Shown piece by piece: positions 56,837 through 64,000 of a stretch of DNA of 64,000 nucleotides. Position 1 is the first letter of the stretch. Each line of letters starts with the position of its first letter. This DNA comes from an uncultured Alphaproteobacteria bacterium (lineage in GTDB: Bacteria > Pseudomonadota > Alphaproteobacteria > Rhodobacterales > Rhodobacteraceae), in NCBI GenBank assembly GCA_902556405.1, contig CACDWF010000001.1, forward strand, positions 1 through 64,000. Direction: 5' to 3'. The notes below the pieces were generated by a model. It saw only the letters and a program-made list of their open reading frames with translations, did not search any database and had not been told where the DNA came from. Position numbers and translations under genes: made by a program.

Positions 56837-57385
56837 TCATAAATTATCTCTTTTACTAAGACTTATCAGGGCATTTGATATATCTTCATCCTCTATATTA
56901 TTGGCTCCCCTTGAGAGACGCAGTTTATGAGCGTTTTCCAAAACCTGTCCATAAGTATAGCCGAGAGGGGGTTCAAATTTATAGCTTGCTAGTTCAATCA
57001 ATAAACCTAGCGGGTCTCGGAAATATATTGAGTCCATAAACCCTCTATCCTTAATGCCAGAACTACCAATACCCCTTTCCTTCAATTTTTTCTCTGCAAC
57101 CCTTATGGTGCTTTGACTGACCCAGAATGCTAAATGGTGTACAGACCCTACGGAGGTGTCTAATGGTTCTACTTTTCCTGCTCGCGACTCGTTAGTAAAA
57201 ACGGTCATTGTACGCCCGTCACCACAATCAAAATATAAGTGGTTTTCAGTTTCATCATCTAGGTTTGGCTGCTCAAAAATAAGCTTCATCCCCAAAATGT
57301 CTTGCCAAAAACCAACAGAAGTTTTTCTATCAGCGCCATTCAGAGTAATGTGGTGGATTCCTTGGGATTGTAATAATGCTTGCAT
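56837..57385 (-). CDS. VOC-fold protein, possible ring-cleaving dioxygenase
   Basis: A 182-residue vicinal-oxygen-chelate protein. Two beta-alpha-beta3 units carry likely metal ligands in G-I-H-H-I-T-L-N, S-V-H-H-L-A-F-W and L-I-E-L-A-S-Y, that is His, His, Glu. R-D-P-L-G-L-L-I-E is typical of the extradiol dioxygenase/glyoxalase group. It could open an aromatic ring, which would fit the nearby monooxygenase and P450, but glyoxalase-type activity cannot be excluded. Confidence 0.82.
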   Translation of the reverse strand: MQALLQSQGIHHITLNGADRKTSVGFWQDILGMKLIFEQPNLDDETENHLYFDCGDGRTMTVFTNESRAGKVEPLDTSVGSVHHLAFWVSQSTIRVAEKKLKERGIGSSGIKDRGFMDSIYFRDPLGLLIELASYKFEPPLGYTYGQVLENAHKLRLSRGANNIEDEDISNALISLSKRDNL

Positions 57386-57521
57386 TGCCTGTTCCTACTT
57401 GAAAAGTAATTTAATTTGGCTAAAAATCAAGTTTTGCTTGGAGATAGACTATCTGACTACTAACATGTAACTGTAGAATGTCACGTTGTATTTTGTTTAA
57501 ACATCGAGGGTGCTATTATAA

Positions 57522-57974
57522 ATGAAACATCAGGGAGGTTGCCACTGCAAACAATTTAGTTTTAAAACTGATGTTGACCCTATGTTAGTCGTTCAGTGTA
57601 ACTGCAAGAGTTGTAGACGGCTTACAGGCTCAGTAAACATTGGATGTCTTTATGCAGATACAGAAATCGATTTCGAAGGTGAGACAAATGTCTATGAATT
57701 TGCCGGCGGCAGTGGATTTATCAACAAAGCCTATTTTTGCTCAAAATGCAACGTACGCGTTTATAATAAACCAGCTCCTGAAGTAATGGAAGGCATGGTA
57801 AGCATTCCTTTAGGGTGCTTTAATAATACAAGTGAATTAGCACCAAAAGTCGAAATTTGGAGTGAGGAAAAGCTTACTTTTTTATCAAAATATGAATGCA
57901 TTTTAGAATCCTTTGAGGGTAACGGAATACCTGAGAGGCTGAATGCTCTTCTTTCAAGTCTGGAAAGTCGCTAG
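57522..57974 (+). CDS. GFA-family zinc protein, copy 2
   Basis: A 150-residue GFA/CENP-V-fold protein with ligands G-G-C-H-C-K-Q, C-N-C-K-S-C-R-R-L-T-G and F-C-S-K-C-N-V-R. The pattern is close to the gene at 35026-35463 (similar spacing, E-F-A-G-G-S-G versus Y-V-G-G-S-G). It is divergent from the VOC gene, 136 bp apart. Glutathione-adduct handling is a family role only. Confidence 0.88.
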   Translation: MKHQGGCHCKQFSFKTDVDPMLVVQCNCKSCRRLTGSVNIGCLYADTEIDFEGETNVYEFAGGSGFINKAYFCSKCNVRVYNKPAPEVMEGMVSIPLGCFNNTSELAPKVEIWSEEKLTFLSKYECILESFEGNGIPERLNALLSSLESR

Positions 57975-58002
57975 GAATTTTCATTTTTAAAAAGATCTAA
58001 CC

Positions 58003-58584
58003 TTAAGAACTCTCTGCATCGGTCGAGTCAAAAATTTTCAATCCATTTTTCCATATTTCTATTTTTTCAATATCTCCAAGAATTGTATAATATGTCCAAG
58101 TGCCATTTTTCTTACCGCGTTTATATTGACCTTTTTTATAGAGCCAACCGTCATATGGATCTATATAGATCCATGGCCCGTCCAACTTACCATCCTTATA
58201 AGTTGCTTTTATGTATAGCTGACCACCACTACCATACTGCTCTCTTAAGCCATTTAATTTTCCAAGAGTAAAAAACTCAATCTCTTTTGTTTTTCCATTC
58301 TCATGAAAATACTCCCAAAGATTATCCTTCTTTCCATTTTTAATCGTTCCAGATTCTTTGAGATGACCATTTGGCCAATAAACCTCAATTTGTCCATTGA
58401 AGGGGGTATTGGTGAATTTCTCGAAAAATTGGTTTTTTCTCTCGACTAAATTCTCCCACGTTTTTGGCTCAGAAAGGGATATGTTTGTGGGTAAAATCAT
58501 TAACATACCCAAAAAAACTGCAGTAGGTGCGATTAGTTTAATATCTATTTTTCTGTTGGTTTGAGGCATCCTTCGTCCATTCAA
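58003..58584 (-). CDS. YwqK/MORN-repeat protein, exported or membrane-anchored
   Basis: A 193-residue protein with an N-terminal hydrophobic segment (about residues 17-37). Repeats of about 23 residues of the form Y-x-x-G-x-x-x-x-x-G-x-x-x-x-G-x-W are seen, such as W-P-N-G-H-L-K-E-S-G, Y-K-D-G-K-L-D-G-P-W and Y-K-R-G-K-K-N-G-T-W. These are MORN/YwqK-type repeats. Similar proteins are called antitoxins in databases, but no toxin is next to it, so that label should be doubted here. Confidence 0.8.
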   Translation of the reverse strand: MNGRRMPQTNRKIDIKLIAPTAVFLGMLMILPTNISLSEPKTWENLVERKNQFFEKFTNTPFNGQIEVYWPNGHLKESGTIKNGKKDNLWEYFHENGKTKEIEFFTLGKLNGLREQYGSGGQLYIKATYKDGKLDGPWIYIDPYDGWLYKKGQYKRGKKNGTWTYYTILGDIEKIEIWKNGLKIFDSTDAESS

Positions 58585-58743
58585 AGCCCTTACATTTTTC
58601 CATTAAATCACTGCTGTTACCAAAGATAGTGTGCTCGCGTACATTATCAATTGAAATTAAGTCTAACATCTACCTAATAAAATTAGGGTAAATTTTTCAG
58701 TCTTGCTATTGTCTTTTTCCATTATTCCTAAGATAATCTTGTC

Positions 58744-59076
58744 ATGTCAGATGTTTTCACTAGTGTAGTTTTGGTTACCTTTCCCTCGGAGGTCCAGTAT
58801 GACAATTGGTTAATGAAATTTAGAACTTTTTACAACAAGAAAGCCATGGAGTTTCTTCGTGACAATGGACAAATTTCACAACGTGCGTCTAGGGTCCAGG
58901 GTGATGATGTAATTAGAATAACAATCATATGGACGTACAGAGATTATGATGCTTATGAAAAATGCCAAAAATTTCACGGTCGATGGGGAAAAGTAGGGGG
59001 TCAGTTTATTGCAAAAGCTTCTGGGTATAGGGGGTACGAAGTTTGGAGTGATTTAGACGTTACGTCTCCAGAATAA
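58744..59076 (+). CDS. Small protein resembling the 36251 gene, ABM-like
   Basis: A 110-residue soluble protein. W-T-Y-R-D-Y-D-A-Y-E-K-C-Q-K-F and F-R-T-F-Y-N-K-K-A-M-E-F-L match the pattern of the small gene at 36251-36580, so the two loci share a family. A dimeric alpha/beta-barrel (monooxygenase/heme-degrading-like) fold is inferred. Its last 17 bp overlap the 3' end of the convergent P450 gene. Confidence 0.6.
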   Translation: MSDVFTSVVLVTFPSEVQYDNWLMKFRTFYNKKAMEFLRDNGQISQRASRVQGDDVIRITIIWTYRDYDAYEKCQKFHGRWGKVGGQFIAKASGYRGYEVWSDLDVTSPE

Positions 59077-60280
59077 TTGGAAGGCTTTCAAGCGATCTCA
59101 TTGCATTATTTGGTTTCCATGTAGCTTTACCGGCAGGTTTTATCACTTGTACCAGTTCGGTTAAGGAGCTGGCAAGGGCTGTTATCTCAGCTCTTGCCAA
59201 GGTTTGACCCACACAATTGTGAACACCTACACCAAGAGCCAAGTGGCCTATAGTTCTTCGGGTAACATCGTATTTATATGAGTTTTCCCACACTTCAGGA
59301 TCAGTATTCGCTGATCCTAATACGCAAAGTATTTTTGTTCCCTCTTCAATAACTACACCAGATACTTCGGTGTCTGTAGCAGATGTACGGCAAAAAGCCT
59401 TAACAGGGCTTGTTAATCGTAAGGATTCTTCTACTGCATTACCTACTAGTGATTTATCTTTTTTTACCAATTGAAACTGCTCCGGATTTTCCGCTAAGCA
59501 CCATAATAAATTTCCTATTGCACTCACAGTGGTGTCAATGCCAGCTGATAATAATGATCTCACTAACATTCCCGCTAACTGGTCCTCTTCTGAGTTTTCT
59601 GCTGTACTACGATAAATCTCTTTTGCAAGACCATCTGCTTCAATATTTTCTTCTAGGCATTGCTTATTTATTTTTTCAAGGACGGAAAGTCCTTTAGACA
59701 TTGCATCTTTACGAAACTCGTTATCAGGGCCAAGAGCATTGAAAACCATAGCCCCATACCCCAACAAGGTTTCCTTATCGATTTTTTTTAAGCCTACGGC
59801 TTCTGGAAATACCATAGTTGGAAATATTTCTGCTAAATCAGAAATGCCATCTATCTCTTTTTTTTGTAATAGTTCACGTATCAATTTGTCAGCACAATCT
59901 TTAAAAAAATCTTTAAGTTGAGATATTTTATTTGGTGATAGCGCTCGAGTAAGAAAACGCCTATTTTTTGTGTGCTCAGGGGGGTCAACTTCTAATACCA
60001 GAGATGGTGGTCTCCATGGCTTCTCCAGTTTGAAATCTTGAATTCCTACTCCTCTTGAAGAAACAAACCTTTTGTGGTCCGAGAAGACTTCCTTTGTTTC
60101 CTTATACCGCCCACATGCTAGCATTTTATATTTATTAAGGTAAACAAACGGCCCTCTTTCACGTAGCGCGCTAAAAAATGTTTCTGGATTTAATAAGACC
60201 TCCTTTGAATACGGATCAATATCCCATGCCGTAACGTTTTGAGGAACCGAGATTGCCTTATGCCCTTGAAAGAGGTTCAT
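59060..60280 (-). CDS. Cytochrome P450
   Basis: A 406-residue soluble bacterial P450 that probably hydroxylates a small organic substrate using ferredoxin-supplied electrons. The I-helix reads L-L-S-A-G-I-D-T-T-V-S, the ExxR motif is E-E-S-L-R-L, and the heme Cys loop is L-G-V-G-V-H-N-C-V-G-Q-T-L-A, in which the usual Phe of F-G-x-G-x-H is Leu. No ferredoxin or reductase gene is nearby. It overlaps the small protein gene on the other strand by 17 bp. Confidence 0.93.
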   Translation of the reverse strand: MNLFQGHKAISVPQNVTAWDIDPYSKEVLLNPETFFSALRERGPFVYLNKYKMLACGRYKETKEVFSDHKRFVSSRGVGIQDFKLEKPWRPPSLVLEVDPPEHTKNRRFLTRALSPNKISQLKDFFKDCADKLIRELLQKKEIDGISDLAEIFPTMVFPEAVGLKKIDKETLLGYGAMVFNALGPDNEFRKDAMSKGLSVLEKINKQCLEENIEADGLAKEIYRSTAENSEEDQLAGMLVRSLLSAGIDTTVSAIGNLLWCLAENPEQFQLVKKDKSLVGNAVEESLRLTSPVKAFCRTSATDTEVSGVVIEEGTKILCVLGSANTDPEVWENSYKYDVTRRTIGHLALGVGVHNCVGQTLARAEITALASSLTELVQVIKPAGKATWKPNNAMRSLESLPIILET

Positions 60281-60330
60281 GCAAAAATTATCAGCCTATA
60301 CAAAGACTAAATCAACTTTTTTTTATCTTA

Positions 60331-60555
60331 TTATTCTTTTGGACGCTTGAAGACATATTCGGTTAAAGCTCTCCCTCCACCAACGCGACTAGCACTAACT
60401 AATTCCCAACCTTGGTCGCCGTATTTATTCAAGGAGGGCGCATAATTTCCTTGTCGCAATTGATCGGCATATAATTCATCGTCTTTTGCCAGATCCTGTA
60501 AGCTTTTTAAGCTTCTTACGTTCTCAACCAATACTAAGTATTCCCATTTTCCCAT
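60331..60555 (-). CDS. DUF4177 small protein
   Basis: A 74-residue protein (K-W-E-Y-L-V-L-V-E, W-E-L-V-S-A-S-R) of the DUF4177 type, a small beta-rich fold with no known activity. Not secreted. It lies 50 bp upstream of the P450 gene on the same strand and may be co-expressed with it. Function unknown. Confidence 0.7.
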   Translation of the reverse strand: MGKWEYLVLVENVRSLKSLQDLAKDDELYADQLRQGNYAPSLNKYGDQGWELVSASRVGGGRALTEYVFKRPKE

Positions 60556-60642
60556 TTATAAGCTCCATCTAATCATATATTAGTAACGACCTAATTACCC
60601 CACTTTGTAGAGTGATTAAAACATATGATTAACGGTTTAAGC

Positions 60643-61041
60643 CTAGTGGAAGTTTTCCTGAACACTTTTTGACATTAGCATAGTGAGTACTACCCCCTGC
60701 ATTATAAAAAATAGAGGGGAAATAATATAAAAAATAAATAGATAAAAATAATCTTGTTTTATTTGCATTGGATTAAGGAGCTCGCTTAAAAATCCCAGAA
60801 AAACAAAGAGTAAGACCAACGGTAAATAGGTCAATCTACCCAAATTTTTTAGCTTTATAAGAAAAAATGCGTTTAACATATATATAATAGAAAAAAAGAA
60901 AAATAGTAAATTTCCAACATCAGTATAGTACTGTCTGCTTACGCTCGTATCCATTACAGTAGAATTATAGCCACCCCAAAAAACTATTAGCAGGAAGAGG
61001 AACGATTTCACAAACACCACTTTTTTAAAATCATTTTTCAT
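60643..61041 (-). CDS. Small membrane protein, unknown
   Basis: A 132-residue protein with about four hydrophobic segments (S-F-L-F-L-L-I-V-F-W-G, L-F-F-F-F-S-I-I-Y, L-P-L-V-L-L-F-V-F-L-G, Y-L-F-I-F-Y-I-I-S-P-L-F-F-I-M). No family recognised. It lies 9 bp after the DCC-family gene, so the two are likely co-transcribed. Could be a membrane partner for that oxidoreductase. Confidence 0.6.
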   Translation of the reverse strand: MKNDFKKVVFVKSFLFLLIVFWGGYNSTVMDTSVSRQYYTDVGNLLFFFFSIIYMLNAFFLIKLKNLGRLTYLPLVLLFVFLGFLSELLNPMQIKQDYFYLFIFYIISPLFFIMQGVVLTMLMSKSVQENFH

Positions 61042-61050
61042 TGGTTTGTT

Positions 61051-61410
61051 TTAGGTTGAAATTTGGCAATGTGCAGATCGAGAAAATTTCCAATCAGCAA
61101 ATTTATTATAAAGCAAACTAAGGATGGATCGCACCCCCGGGATAGCACATATTAACGCTAACAAACGCCACCTTGGAAGTCTTTTCCAAATAGCTATGAA
61201 CGCATCAATTCCAATATAGATAGTTCCTGCTTGATCAGATACGTGTAATCTTCTTAGTGCATCACTTTGAGAAACATTGATCTTCTTTAGATGCTGAGGC
61301 TCATTTGCGATGTCGCGCCAAACAAAAGTCTTTGGAGGGCTGATCTTCATATAGTGAGCAATTTCCCTGCTACAAAGCCCACATTTTCCATCGTAAAATA
61401 CTGTTATCAT
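61051..61410 (-). CDS. DCC-family thiol-disulfide oxidoreductase (DUF393)
   Basis: A 119-residue thioredoxin-like protein with the D-G-K-C-G-L-C motif (D-x-x-C-x-x-C) near the N-terminus, V-W-R-D-I-A, and S-D-A-L-R-R-L-H, which are DUF393 features. A redox role is inferred from the Cys pair. It is the first gene of a three-gene minus-strand group with the membrane protein and, further on, the DUF4177 gene. Confidence 0.85.
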   Translation of the reverse strand: MITVFYDGKCGLCSREIAHYMKISPPKTFVWRDIANEPQHLKKINVSQSDALRRLHVSDQAGTIYIGIDAFIAIWKRLPRWRLLALICAIPGVRSILSLLYNKFADWKFSRSAHCQIST

Positions 61411-61504
61411 TGATTTCTCCTCAAGATGGAAATAGAGTAAGATGTACGAACGTCAATAGATCCTTTATCATTTATTCTTGCAAAGCAAACCTAACGATAT
61501 CCTT

Positions 61505-62254
61505 TCATTCAACTAGTAGAAAATCTACTCCGCCCAAATGAATATTATTGTTTATCAAAAATCCTCTGCTCGCCGCTCTATTTTCTAAATCTAACCTATT
61601 TGAAGTATGAATTTGAAAGCCTGATAAATACTCAGATTGTGACTGAGTATTCATAACAAAGTTTATACTTGATCCTGATAAATCAATCGAAGTACCATCT
61701 TCTGATCTTTTCCTACCTAGCGCTCTTTCCCAATTAGATAATAAATTATTTGGATTTGGAGTGCAGATGTTAACGCCAGAAAGGTGACTTACCATCGATT
61801 TATTTATATCTTTCTCCCAGTCTGTTCCTGCCCAGAGCCAAGAAGATGCAGGCTTCATATTATCTATCGACAAAATAGCACCACCAACTTGTTTTGGATG
61901 AAGATGAAGCGATTGACCATGACTATCGTCAAACTTACGATTTTCGTACCACACAATTTCCATTCCAACATTTTCTAGCCTTTTTCGTTCTTTCTCGAGA
62001 TCGACTGAGTCAACAATGACCATATAGCCTCCGTCACCACCTCTTTTTTTAAGAAAACGCTCTGCTGATGTATTTTCTTTAACAGGTGTTACTAGCTCTA
62101 AAAAGGTGTCGCCCAAAGGGATAAGAACATTTTGTAAGCCAAAAACAATTAGCTCTGGATCACTGAACGTTCTTTTCAGCTCGAAAAGATCACAAATACT
62201 ATCTGCTAGAAGGTCCATTTCACTTGTAGCAATAACCAATTGCCTTAAACGCAT
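61505..62254 (-). CDS. Glyoxalase-like VOC protein, long form
   Basis: A 249-residue protein of the glyoxalase-like domain group (R-L-R-Q-L-V-I-A-T near the start; G-D-T-F-L-E-L-V-T-P for a metal Glu; V-S-H-L-S-G-V-N-I-C in the second half). The clear His-His-Glu set is not complete, since only some ligands stand out, so enzymatic activity is uncertain. It is longer than usual VOC proteins and forms one chain of two units. It stands alone, 94 bp from the DCC gene on the same strand. Confidence 0.75.
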   Translation of the reverse strand: MRLRQLVIATSEMDLLADSICDLFELKRTFSDPELIVFGLQNVLIPLGDTFLELVTPVKENTSAERFLKKRGGDGGYMVIVDSVDLEKERKRLENVGMEIVWYENRKFDDSHGQSLHLHPKQVGGAILSIDNMKPASSWLWAGTDWEKDINKSMVSHLSGVNICTPNPNNLLSNWERALGRKRSEDGTSIDLSGSSINFVMNTQSQSEYLSGFQIHTSNRLDLENRAASRGFLINNNIHLGGVDFLLVE

Positions 62255-62394
62255 ACTAAAACTCCTAAGAAATTTTTATTAAAAAAATAGAGTACCAAAA
62301 AAAAGTTCGGCTATAAAGTGACTTAAAAAAATCGATGAGCCTTTACTACTTTGTGTTTATGGATAATATTACTGTAACCAGCGAGACTTAATAA

Positions 62395-63540
62395 ATGAAA
62401 ACAAATTTTGGCAAGGGATTGCTAGCTTTTTCTGAAGGTAAATATGAGCAAGCCTTCACCTTTTTTGAAAAGTCCTATAGAGAAAATATACCAACTGATA
62501 AGCATTTTTCTTTATACAATATGGGGTTAAGCTTAATTTTCTTGGAAGATCTGGTGCCTGCTCAAGATTATTTTTTGAAAACATTAAAATATCTGCCCAA
62601 TCACTCTGATAGCCTTCATTGGATTGCATATATTAATTTTAAGAAGGGACAATTATCAACTGCTAAAGATCATTATTTAAGTTCATTGAAATCGAGTCCG
62701 CGGTCTCAAACAAGTATAAATGGCTGCATACATTTTTTTATTGAACAAGGGTTAAACGGAGAAGAAATAAATGTCTTTTTGAATAAAAATGGTGTGCAAC
62801 TTAAAGAAAATGAAAATTTTAATTTGAAGCTTGCGGACTCGGTGAATGTATCGATTGAATCTAATATTAGCTTCTCTTTGATAGGAATAGATCCTCGATC
62901 TACGATGCAGAAATCCATCAATAATTATGGTTGCTATGAGCCTTTAATGGTAAAAAAAATTTTAAAAAATGTTCAAGAAACGGATATTGTATATGATATC
63001 GGAGCACATATAGGTTATTACAGCAGTATTTTTAATAAGGTGATTAAGAGTAAAGAAGTTGTATCACTCGAACCTGATTTTTATTCGAGTAATCTTATTA
63101 AAAGAAATACAAACGAAAGAGGTATTGTAGTTAATAAGTTCATCGGAAGTAAGTCAGGATACAATACGACTACTTTAAATGATCTATCATCTATGCTAAA
63201 TTTGGAGCCTTCCGTAATAAAGATGGATATTGAAGGTTTTGAAGTAGAAGCATTTGAAGGAGGGTGGGAAATAATAAGAAATCTTAGACCGCAAATTTTT
63301 TTGGAAATTCACCCAAAGTTTATTAACAAAAGGAATCCAACGGCATTTAATAAACTAATAGATGAACTTTTTAAACTTTACAACATGGAGTACGCTAGAA
63401 ACCATTGGGGTCAGATTAAGGGTGAAGAAACTTTCCATAATGAATGGAGAAAGGCCACTCCTGATATTATATTCAAAATCGCAAATGAGATAATATATAA
63501 TGATCAAAAACCTAACGCGTTTGCCATACATTGTTATTAG
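62395..63540 (+). CDS. TPR domain fused to FkbM-family methyltransferase
   Basis: A 381-residue fusion. Residues 1-130 are tetratricopeptide-like (helical pairs; Y-N-M-G-L-S-L-I-F and H-S-D-S-L-H-W-I-A-Y). The C-terminal half has a SAM-binding motif V-Y-D-I-G-A-H-I-G-Y-Y-S (about residue 198) and the FkbM block V-I-K-M-D-I-E-G-F-E-V-E-A. FkbM enzymes methylate sugar or polyketide hydroxyls. Such TPR fusions are common in surface-polysaccharide loci, but no such locus is visible here. Confidence 0.85.
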   Translation: MKTNFGKGLLAFSEGKYEQAFTFFEKSYRENIPTDKHFSLYNMGLSLIFLEDLVPAQDYFLKTLKYLPNHSDSLHWIAYINFKKGQLSTAKDHYLSSLKSSPRSQTSINGCIHFFIEQGLNGEEINVFLNKNGVQLKENENFNLKLADSVNVSIESNISFSLIGIDPRSTMQKSINNYGCYEPLMVKKILKNVQETDIVYDIGAHIGYYSSIFNKVIKSKEVVSLEPDFYSSNLIKRNTNERGIVVNKFIGSKSGYNTTTLNDLSSMLNLEPSVIKMDIEGFEVEAFEGGWEIIRNLRPQIFLEIHPKFINKRNPTAFNKLIDELFKLYNMEYARNHWGQIKGEETFHNEWRKATPDIIFKIANEIIYNDQKPNAFAIHCY

Positions 63541-63582
63541 AGTAATTTTTATTAAAAAATAAAGACAGGGTTGAGTGATTAA

Positions 63583-63798
63583 ATGAAAGTAAAAGATATT
63601 AAACAGATAGGCTTTCTAGATTGGTGGATACTTATTCCCCTTAGCTTAGTAATGTATTTAATTTTTCATTTATTTGCTTATTTCTTTTTGAATGTTCTTA
63701 ATCATAAGCTCACTGTGAGAAGCAAAGGTGCAGTTCAATTTATTGGCTATACCGTTGTTACTATTCTGATGTTAATTTCCCTTCTTTCATTTTTCTAA
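63583..63798 (+). CDS. Small two-span membrane protein
   Basis: A 71-residue protein with two hydrophobic helices (I-L-I-P-L-S-L-V-M-Y-L-I-F-H-L-F-A and F-I-G-Y-T-V-V-T-I-L-M-L-I-S) and a basic loop between. No family recognised. It is 42 bp after the FkbM gene on the same strand. The last 202 bp of the window hold no convincing gene. Confidence 0.55.
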   Translation: MKVKDIKQIGFLDWWILIPLSLVMYLIFHLFAYFFLNVLNHKLTVRSKGAVQFIGYTVVTILMLISLLSFF

Positions 63799-64000
63799 TT
63801 TCAAAATCGAAGACCATAAGGGTCAGCTAACAACTAAGTGAACAAATTAGTTTTCTTTGCTATATGAAATTTTCAAAGGTTTAGCAAATAAGCCTTACGG
63901 TTTATAAAGAATGAGCAGCAATCTTTGTGCTTTCCTCCCTAACTTCGCCGCAGGGGGACGCAGCTTTTTTAGAGAAAGATTTGGGCAAAAAGCATCAAAA

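Noticed and set aside
58003-58584. Toxin-antitoxin system because YwqK proteins are often named antitoxins
   Set aside because: No small toxin gene is adjacent and the protein has an export signal, so the label is not supported here.
63902-63988. Minus-strand 28-codon frame at the right edge ending in S-P-C-G-E-V-R-E-E
   Set aside because: Looked protein-like, but it has an in-frame stop just upstream at 63995-63997, needs a TTG start and has no ribosome site.

Overview
This window is an AT-rich, gene-dense stretch of a bacterial chromosome, most likely from a free-living (probably marine) alphaproteobacterium related to the Rhodobacterales. That placement is an inference. It rests on the sox thiosulfate-oxidation genes, a B12-dependent ribonucleotide reductase (NrdJ), a two-domain cold-shock protein behind pdxH, a class II DAHP synthase, a TakP-like TRAP transporter, a stand-alone ctaD, a Fur protein without the usual Cys-x2-Cys, and an IlvB whose cofactor motif reads G-E-A-S. 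Genes are tightly packed with many ATGA overlaps and several TTG or GTG starts.

Region 1 (1-33 kb) is mostly conserved core. It opens with the 3' part of soxB, facing a soxE-soxF (flavocytochrome c) pair. Then come a thiolase and htpG. A plus-strand operon follows (class II DAHP synthase, serB, gmk, gamma-carbonic anhydrase homologue, plsC), and a compact minus-strand operon (fabI, gpt, mazG, fur, eno). After these lie pdxH with a double cold-shock protein, tRNA-Pro(UGG), nrdJ, ilvB-ilvH, a dctPQM TRAP transporter with oversized Q and M subunits, a ctaD-DUF2244-ATPase-metA-bpt operon, and lipB.

Region 2 (33-38.5 kb) looks like the scar of mobile or decaying DNA at tRNA-Leu(GAG). The 3' end of the tRNA plus its downstream flank is repeated exactly over 26 nt about 1.6 kb away, beyond a membrane adenylate cyclase gene, next to a short tandem repeat. 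Beyond it are a GFA-family gene, a SnoaL-like gene and a run of minus-strand small genes that resemble dimeric alpha/beta-barrel and SnoaL-like proteins. Two of these are visibly broken by frameshifts or stops.

Region 3 (38.5-45 kb) holds ordinary accessory genes: a HAD hydrolase, a GNAT acetyltransferase, a periplasmic copper chaperone with a TauE/SafE permease, a metallo-beta-lactamase-fold hydrolase, a nucleoside deoxyribosyltransferase-like protein, an SDR protein lacking the usual active-site Lys, and a histone-deacetylase-family enzyme flanked by two very small membrane-protein ORFs.

Region 4 (45-62 kb) is the most distinctive part. A cofG-cofH-cofC operon for the deazaflavin cofactor F420 is divergent from an operon of a split beta-barrel flavin/F420-type protein, an FAD monooxygenase and a DUF3500 protein. 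Nearby are a diverged 2-oxoglutarate-dehydrogenase-E1-like protein, another split-barrel protein of the MSMEG_1061 type, an ABC exporter, two VOC-fold proteins, a second GFA protein, a second small barrel protein and a cytochrome P450. I infer an F420-linked oxidative or detoxifying metabolism of unknown substrate. No cofD or cofE is present, so cofactor synthesis must be completed elsewhere.

The right end (62-64 kb) carries a TPR-FkbM methyltransferase fusion and a small membrane protein. No CRISPR array, rRNA, complete insertion sequence or integrase gene was seen.
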